From Micrasema longulum (lineage: Eukaryota > Arthropoda > Insecta > Trichoptera > Brachycentridae), in contig JAGVSM010001650.1 of NCBI GenBank assembly GCA_022494885.1, forward strand, positions 248,001 through 312,000: DNA of 64,000 nt, in the 5' to 3' direction. Every line of letters begins with the position of its first letter. Positions within the stretch are counted from its first letter, which is position 1. Below the pieces are notes generated by a model that ran no database searches, was not told where the DNA came from, and saw nothing but the letters and a program-made list of their open reading frames with translations. The position numbers and the translations under genes are program-made. Below are positions 57,803 to 64,000 of the stretch, piece after piece.

Positions 57803-58057
57803 TCGGCCTCGTGGTGTAATGGTCAGCGCGTTTGTCTGCGATGCAAGAGTTCTCGGATTCGATTCCCGACTTGGTTGATGTAAAATATTTATTTTAAACG
57901 ATGTTTCAACATTGGAATATTTCATAGTCCCTGAACCGGCACCGAAAATGTAAGACTGATCGTCTTTCCTTCACGTAACAAAAAATAATAAGATACGTTG
58001 CGATTGGTATACCAATGCAGTGCTCTATGCACCATTAGGTGCAGAAAGGGAATGAAG
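57803..58057 (+). mobile_element. SINE-B, tRNA-derived, best full copy
   Basis: CGGCCTCGTGGTGTAATGGT head, B box GGATTCGATTCCCGAC, body GTAAGACTGATCGTCTTTCC, tail CAATGCAGTGCTCTATGCAC and a final ATTAGGTGCAGAAAGGGAAT. Opposite in orientation to the neighbour at 57415. Confidence 0.7.
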
Positions 58058-58059
58058 AT

Positions 58060-58680
58060 TCATAGACAAAGAGTTATAAGATCCAAGAATTTGATTTTGG
58101 AAAATTTTGGACATTTGATGTTTTAAAAACGTGGTCTTTAATTTCTTTATTCATTTTTATGATTCGCAAACTCTTTTTTAAAGATCGTTGCGCTGAGGGT
58201 AACACAATATTTGCGTTATTGAAGCATTGTACAAAAATAGCGTGTATTTTGTTTACACACTTCAGTGACATTAAAAAATAAAAACATGAGCAAAAAATAC
58301 TGCCTGATTTTAATAACAATTTGAAATAATTTTAATGATTGCATCACAAATTTAAACCTAAGTAATGTTTTGATTGCCTGTTAAAAAAAATACGCGAGTA
58401 GGCGCCAAGGTAATTTGAACATATATCCTGATTAAAAAATGCAAATATAGAAGTTCTTTTGGTACGCAGATAGATTTTTTTTAATTTAAAATTTTTGGTC
58501 CTAAAACGGGGTCTATTACTAAAATCAAATTGGCAAATAAATTTTAGTCGCAGGAGCCAAAATAAACAATTCAACCCCAATAAAACAAATTTATTTTCTA
58601 AGTAGTTCAATTTTCCTCGCATACAGAATATTATAATCCCCTTCGTCGCACGTAATATATTTTTGGTAATTTATTAAGTA
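58060..58680. other. Stretch without a gene
   Basis: Short minus-strand open frames (58074..58319, 58344..58622) have no recognisable motif and A/T-driven composition. Confidence 0.4.
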
Positions 58681-58684
58681 AATT

Positions 58685-58970
58685 CACTGTGTAAATTTAT
58701 TGCAACAGAGAGGGAAAACATTTTTGAGTCTAGGCATTTACAGGGCTTACGACCTGTTATTTTCACACTGTGTAACATTCGCCATTCTGCCTATGTTCGA
58801 ACATACGCATTTCCTCAACTTTTCCATCTGTTGACTTTTGTGAGGTAAAAGAGCTGAAACCTTTATCGCGGGTATGAAATTCATCCGGCTGAACCAATTC
58901 ACTGACTAGTCACGCCTCGAAACAATTTTTCCAATTTTTGAACTTCTTCTTTTACCAGGTAGTTAATTTA
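58685..58970 (+). repeat. F1 repeat, partial
   Basis: TTGCAACAGAGAGGGAAAAC, TGTGTAACATTCGCCATTCT, CTTTTCCATCTGTTGACTTT and AACTTCTTCTTTTACCAGG, with an internal deletion. Confidence 0.65.
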
Positions 58971-59289
58971 ATCATAAATATTATAATAATCTATTTCAAG
59001 TCTGACAAACAGTACGTAACTTGTACTTAAGTCAAAAGACAAAGCCAGGATGTTTTAATAAGAAACTTCAGCCCTACAAAAAATAAATACAAAAAATGTT
59101 TACTTGCACGCGGTAAAAGTTAGAGCATTTAAAATTATGCAGCAAGTTTCTTGAAAATGTAAGAAAAAAATATAAAAAAATATTTTAATAAAAACCAACT
59201 ACTTTGAACGGCGTCACTAGTTTATATCAATCAACCAATGATACGAGTTGTGGAAGATTTCCGGTTCACTAACCGTCAACGGACCGATC

Positions 59290-59412
59290 GGTAGAAATGA
59301 CCGAAAAGAAGCGAAAGAGAACTTGAGACATCACACGCGGAGTAATTTCAGAAATAAATCATTTTAAAAAATAGCGCTGATAATACGATACATAAAAATA
59401 TAAATAAAATAT
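59290..59412. repeat. Dispersed repeat, diverged pair with 5985..6110
   Basis: GAGAACTTGAGACATCACAC and AGCGCTGATAATACGATACA are the reverse complement of the earlier copy. Confidence 0.45.
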
Positions 59413-59419
59413 TTGGCTA

Positions 59420-60049
59420 AGTTAAATAATCTATTAAGAAATACTCAAAAAAATAATAATCGAGGATTGGAAAAAACGTTGGTACAAGTGTATAATAAAT
59501 ATCTGGTAGGGATTACTTTGAAGGAGACAAAATAGAAATAAATAAATAATTGTTGAAAAAACACAAAATTCGCGATACTATTTGAACAGACTATGTATGT
59601 TTATTCCCTAATTTAATTATTTTTATTTCATTATTTTTCTACTTGTTAAAACATATTTTAAACCATTTTATCCGGATTTATTGAGTTTTTTTTTTTCTTA
59701 AACACAAAATAAAAATATGTTCGTTATTTTTTTTGTGTACAATATTACGTCTGTACTTTTAAAAAAAAATCTTAACTAAAACCAACGACAATGACCAATG
59801 ACTGATAACAAACTATTATTTAATCGTATATCGAAACTTTTGCTTTTTATAATGTTAATATTGTAATAAGTCGTGTATTTTATTCAATCATAACTCCATA
59901 AATAAATATTTAAAAAAATATTCCAATTTCATCTTTTTTTCTTCTACACATTGAGTAATAGTATTGATTTAAGGTAATTTATATACAAATATAGTTATTT
60001 CTATTTTTGAGTGCCTTAAGCTTTTTATTTAATACGTCTTGTAACTTAA
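59420..60049. other. A/T-rich stretch without a gene
   Basis: A short L2-type 3' UTR remnant (TTGAGTAATAGTATTGATTT, 59951..60000) is the only thing recognised. Confidence 0.4.
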
Positions 60050-60059
60050 CTTATGTCTT

Positions 60060-60640
60060 TTTATGTATTTATTTATATAAACGCCCAATGGGCATTTTAA
60101 TGACATATTTATGCATATAAAACTATAATAAAGAAAAGTAGAAAGACACAATGGTATATAGTAGACTTTAAAGCTTGAGAAAGGTGTTTATAATTGAATT
60201 TGATTCAGTGATCGTTTGAAAGAAGACAACTTGTTATCAAAAAGACTGGTATGTTTGTTGGCAGACCTAAGAATTCTGGGCACAGGGGAATGAAAACCAT
60301 AGTTAATTCTATGGTTATCGGTATGAAAGAGTAAGTTTTGTCTGAGGTTTCTAGTTGTGATATTTATTTTTTTTGAGCTCAGTAGTTCAGGCGCATCAAA
60401 GAGTGAGTTGAGTGAATGAATTTTAAATTGGACTAGAAGGTTGGATTTATTTCGACGATCTTAAAGAGAAGATATATTTAAGCTAGTTTCTAACTCGTTA
60501 TTCGTATATTGGTCTCTGGATAAACCCAACCTCCAGCCTATCTTTCTCAAAAATCGATGTTAAACTGATTTAATATTATTGATGTGAACATCATCATATG
60601 GAGACCAGATAACAGGGAAATACTCTAAGTGCGGATGAAC
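60060..60640 (-). mobile_element. Non-LTR L4-type 3' end
   Basis: The minus strand has degraded coding resembling NLLFHTDNHRINYGFHSPVP and SSFKRSLNQI, related to 55771..56291. The 3' UTR ends in hairpin GCCCATTGGGC (60083..60093) and ATATAAATAAATA. Confidence 0.6.
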
Positions 60641-60787
60641 ATATATATGAACAAAAAGTGGAATAAATGAATAAAACTTTTGCTTTTTCTTTTACCTTTC
60701 TCGTAGCCGCAACCCCCAAGAAAGGCTTTGCAAAATAAAAACATTATTGAATTGTAACATTTGATGAAAAGGCCAGGAAAACAAACG

Positions 60788-60805
60788 ACGACGACGACGA
60801 CGAAT
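60788..60805 (+). repeat. (ACG)n microsatellite
   Basis: About six ACG units. Confidence 0.7.
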
Positions 60806-60962
60806 TGTAACATTTTTTAAAATTCAATACACAATACTCAAATGAAATGCAAATTCAACTTATCTATACAACACTCTAATAAACCTTTCAGTTATTATAT
60901 TCTAGATTATTTATTATTAAACATGAAATGGCACTGAGTCAACCTGCTGAGTTATTTAGAAA

Positions 60963-61078
60963 CGTGTGTACCCAAGGATACGAGCTTTCTGTAAGTGGGC
61001 TTTATTCCCCCTCTTATATCTAGTATCACGTTATGCATTGTGAAATATATAAATAGTGTTCTCGCCTTGTAATAATCA
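60963..61078 (+). promoter_or_regulatory. CP-F conserved upstream block and core promoter
   Basis: GTGTGTACCCAAGGATACGA starts the block, followed by GGGCTTTATTCCCCC, TAGTATCACGTTATGCATTG, TATAAAT (61048..61054) and TAATAATCAGAAGCATTTAT with the start A at 61078, 30 bp from the TATA box. It is the closest match to the CP-D block. Confidence 0.75.
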
Positions 61079-61122
61079 GAAGCATTTATTTGTTAATCGC
61101 AAAACTGACCAATCAACCAACA

Positions 61123-63279
61123 ATGAACTTTGCAGTAAGTTTATTTACTTTACTAATACAATTTTTAATATTAGACAATGTAAAAAATTTAAAAAATACT
61201 TTTTTTTTATTTGCACCACCACTTCATTGAGTTCTTTAAATCGCACACTGAGTAGAAGATTGTTGTAACTCAAAATGACTGATTTTACAGGAGAGCAAAA
61301 ATCCAGTTTCACTATACATTGTTTTAATTAATTTACGAATTTGAAAGCTTCAATTAAATTTATTTATCTATAGAATCACTATGTAAAGCGCTCTTGTGTT
61401 ATTATATTACGAAAATGGCGCTATATAAGTTGTCCAAAATAATAATTATAAAGTTATACTTTTAAGAAAATGTGAAAGGTTTTACAGTATTTTTTTAAAT
61501 AATAGTAAGTAGGTACATCAGAATTAATTAAAACTGTGATTATTTTTGAGAAATATATAATATGTAAAAATTGATAGCGAAAAACTTAAATATAAGAAAA
61601 GTGAAGTAATGGGTATAACTTTTTAGGTATTTGCGATAGAATTACGACTGTTTTTGTCAAATATGCAGAACGAAATTCATGTTTTGACTGTGTTTATAAA
61701 TCAAAATTGATAAATTTTGAGTTACACCTGTCTTCTACTTAGTGTGCGAAATTTACTCTAAGGCTTATTTTCATTCCGTATTTTAAGTATACAAAAATTA
61801 ACCTCCATTTTAAATTACCAATAAAATATAAGAACTTAACATAACGTCAATACTTTTTTAATTAATAAATTAAGTTTTTTTTTCTCTTTACCGTCATGTT
61901 TTTTGTTAGGCTGAAAGATATTGCTTTGACCAAAGTGCATATGTTTTTGTAGTTTAAAGTTTTAAATAAATAATAAATATATTTGTCATTTTCAGAAAAA
62001 ACACATTTACATAGCACAAAATAATATAATATCCAATGCATACATTAATTGTTTAAAAATCCACTATCCCGAATAGTACAGTACAATGTACTATATATAT
62101 TTTCCAATGTTAGTTTTTTATGCATCTATCTATGTAGGTTTACCCATACCAAGATACATGCAAGTTGTACGTGTATGGCGAGGTATCGATTAGGTATTGC
62201 TCCCGCAGGCAATGTAGCAATAAGCGACATCAAGTTGATCCACGATCACTCTCTCAAATATTTTAATACTCACCCGAATGACAGCGGACCACCCCGCTAT
62301 CACCGCTTACCATATATCTCACAAGTACATAAGCATACATACATATGAGCAGTACACAAGGGATGACACACAAATTATATAAATTCTGTTTTAAAGGGCA
62401 TTATGCTTAGTCCAAAAGCCACATCCCCACAGCTCTTGAAAACTTCCGTAGTGGTTTTGATCCCTAATTGATTAAAGTAGTTAATTGTATAGTTTTATTC
62501 CACTATAGTAGTGGTAGCGCTGGGCTTGCATCACCGACGAAGTATTTACTGATCTCAAGATGCACATTATTTTTTCAACAAAATAAGCGATTAATGATAA
62601 TAAAAACAATGTTAACGAATAAATTACTTTAATTAAAATAATAATTTTCATATCAAAATCACAGAACAGGTAATGGCATAAATTTCTCAGTATTAAATTT
62701 GCAATCAAGAAATTTAATTTTAAAAAACGACACTTAATAAATATAACGAATTTAAACATACAGATAAAAAAAGACATGTCTCTATAAGTAAATGCAACAT
62801 TTAATAAAACAGCCAATTTGCTGGAACTCGGTTGTCGATTAAATGTAATACGCTATATTTTACAATTTTAATGGGTAAAGTTTAGAAGCATAAAACAATT
62901 GATTCAAGTTATATTTTTTTTTGATAAATATGGAAAATGTTGATGAATATTGGAATTAAATTAATTGAAATGATATTCCTTTCAGTTCGTGGTAGCTCTG
63001 CTGTGTATGTGCGCTGTGGTCGCTTCGGGCAAGCCCTGGGGTGGAATCAACGACGGAAGCTGGAAGGGCGAAGGACTTCTCCAGAGCCAAGACTGGGCCA
63101 GCAAGAGGGCCTGGGGCGCTCCTTCCGTGGCGTGGGCCGCTCCTTCAGTGGCGTGGGCCGCTCCCAGCACCGCGTGGGCCGCAAGGGCTGTCCCCCTCTC
63201 AGTCGGTAACGTCCTGGGTCACGGAGCCGGAGTTTGGGGCCCTTCTGTATCCACATGGGGCGTGCACGGAGGCTGGTAA
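61123..63279 (+). CDS. CP-F: Trp-rich cuticle-like secreted protein, 101 aa
   Basis: Coding exons are 61123..61134 (ATG AAC TTT GCA, then GTAAGT) and 62986..63279 (after TTCCTTTCAG). The signal peptide is MNFAFVVALLCMCAVVASG. One N-D-G-S-W-K-G-E-G-L-L-Q-S-Q-D module follows, then APSVAWAAPSVAWAAPSTAW and a C-terminus ending WGVHGGW. Relative to CP-D there are two amino-acid changes in exon 2 (Gly to Ser, Ala to Val), and the remaining base changes are silent. The intron is 1.85 kb and unrelated to the introns of CP-D and CP-E. Candidate polyA signals AATAAA lie at 63294..63299 (only 15 bp after the stop) and 63393..63398. The 3' UTR departs from the CP-D/CP-E type after about 50 bp. Confidence 0.88.
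61135..62985 (+). other. CP-F intron 1
   Basis: Phase-0 intron of about 1.85 kb. It is mostly A/T-rich. I see no clear transposon in it. Short open frames at 62049..62348 (+) and 62481..62816 (-) have no recognisable features. Confidence 0.6.
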
Positions 63280-63299
63280 GGGCCACGTCAAGCAATAAA

Positions 63300-64000
63300 T
63301 TAAGATCCCAACCCTCCCCTGTATCACATTTGACAAAAACATATTTAAACCAGAAAACATCCCTGTGAAATAGCCTTCCGTTTAGAATTCAAAATAAATC
63401 AAATCTTCAAAGAACGTTATTTTATTTTATCCCCAATCCACATCTGATGGTGCATATATGCCTCATGCATATGGAGAATCCAGCCAGTCTGCAAGCGTTT
63501 GGACATACTCAAACATTGTCGAAAGAACCTGTTCAAAAAAGTTCTTGAAGTACCTTTTGTATAAGTCCCAAATTTCTAACCCACGTTCAAATTCAAATTA
63601 CGAGCAACTTCTAACTTTTTTTTCATTTTTTTGATTCTCTGATAAAACGCCGCGTTTTTTTCGATATGAAATTTCTGTATAAAATATTAAACTCATTGAA
63701 TTAAGAATAGTTAAATATGATTCAACGCTCCTTCTGGACTATTCTTAATTATATTATTAAACTATAAAGTAGATACTACTAACCTCCAAAATAAAATACA
63801 AATAAATGCGCGATTGAGAACACTCAGACATCGGGAAATATTTAAACTGCCTTTGTTTTCAAGTAATGCTACATACCAAACACCTATGGCCCGCATGTGC
63901 CGGGAATATAATATTACTGCCGAAACAATAAAATTGATGTTTTTCATGATGCTTTTGCGAATATTCTCTTAATCACAGGTACAATTTTTTTATTGCAGTG
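63300..64000. other. Downstream of CP-F
   Basis: A/T-rich. A SINE-B tail remnant may lie at 63430..63465 (CATCTGATGGTGCATATATG). No gene is supported to the end of the window. Confidence 0.4.
63698..63751. mobile_element. 54-bp internally deleted copy of the Tc1/mariner-like element
   Basis: GAATTAAGAATAGT, then AATATGATTCAACGCTCCTT and CTGGACTATTCTTAATT. Both ends match the element at 43069..43831 but almost the whole interior is gone, leaving a hairpin. Confidence 0.6.

Noticed and set aside
57803..57875. Possible tRNA gene
   Set aside because: Part of the dispersed SINE-B family; no mature tRNA 3' end.
62049..62348. 99-residue + strand open frame in the CP-F intron
   Set aside because: No start context, motif or similarity that I can see; inside an intron.

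Overview
This is an AT-rich, repeat-laden insect nuclear window, most likely from a moth or butterfly. The evidence is six two-exon genes with GT..AG introns, the 18-residue cuticular motif (P-D-G-R-V-V-D-T-P-E-V-A-x-A-K-A-x-H) known from lepidopteran and orthopteran cuticle proteins, and many fragments of non-LTR retrotransposons and tRNA-derived SINEs. Nothing bacterial, plasmid or viral was seen. The species cannot be named from sequence alone.

The only genes I can support form a cluster of six small secreted, cuticle-like proteins, here called CP-A to CP-F. CP-A is + at 7174..10980, CP-B + at 19238..21812, CP-C - at 32537..34614, CP-D + at 47794..49516, CP-E - at 54568..56553 and CP-F + at 61123..63279. 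In all six, the coding part of exon 1 is exactly 12 nt (four residues), followed by a phase-0 intron that splits the signal peptide. A single GC-rich exon 2 holds the rest. All carry a 15-residue module of the form N-D-G-S-W-K-G-E-G-L-A-E-S-Q-D, in 3, 7, 1, 1, 1 and 1 copies respectively. CP-A, CP-B and CP-C also carry one, two and two copies of the 18-residue motif. CP-D, CP-E and CP-F have lost it and are near-identical 101-residue, tryptophan-rich proteins. None shows a Rebers-Riddiford chitin-binding consensus.

The promoters fall into two classes that match the proteins. CP-A, CP-B and CP-C share a TATA box followed by an initiator GCAGTTTTC and a downstream GAAAAGGCT. CP-D, CP-E and CP-F share about 170 bp of conserved upstream sequence, with a CCAAGGATACGAGC block, a TATA box and an initiator exactly 30 bp downstream. 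The introns of CP-D, CP-E and CP-F are unrelated beyond the splice sites, while exon 2, the proximal promoter and (for D and E) the 3' UTR are conserved. This points to tandem and inverted duplication with later exon homogenisation.

The rest of the window is repeats. There are at least four non-LTR retrotransposon lineages, all truncated or frameshifted, many ending in a short hairpin plus an A/T tail. There are about five tRNA-like SINE families. One abundant repeat of about 390 bp (called F1 here) often sits in fold-back pairs. Several DNA-transposon-like elements have clear terminal inverted repeats (222..845, 19556..20130, 20194..20739, 24622..25325, 36985..37630, 43069..43831). There are three recent tandem duplications of non-coding sequence, and several nested insertions in which the order of events can be read. 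Between these lie long A/T-rich stretches in which I see no gene.
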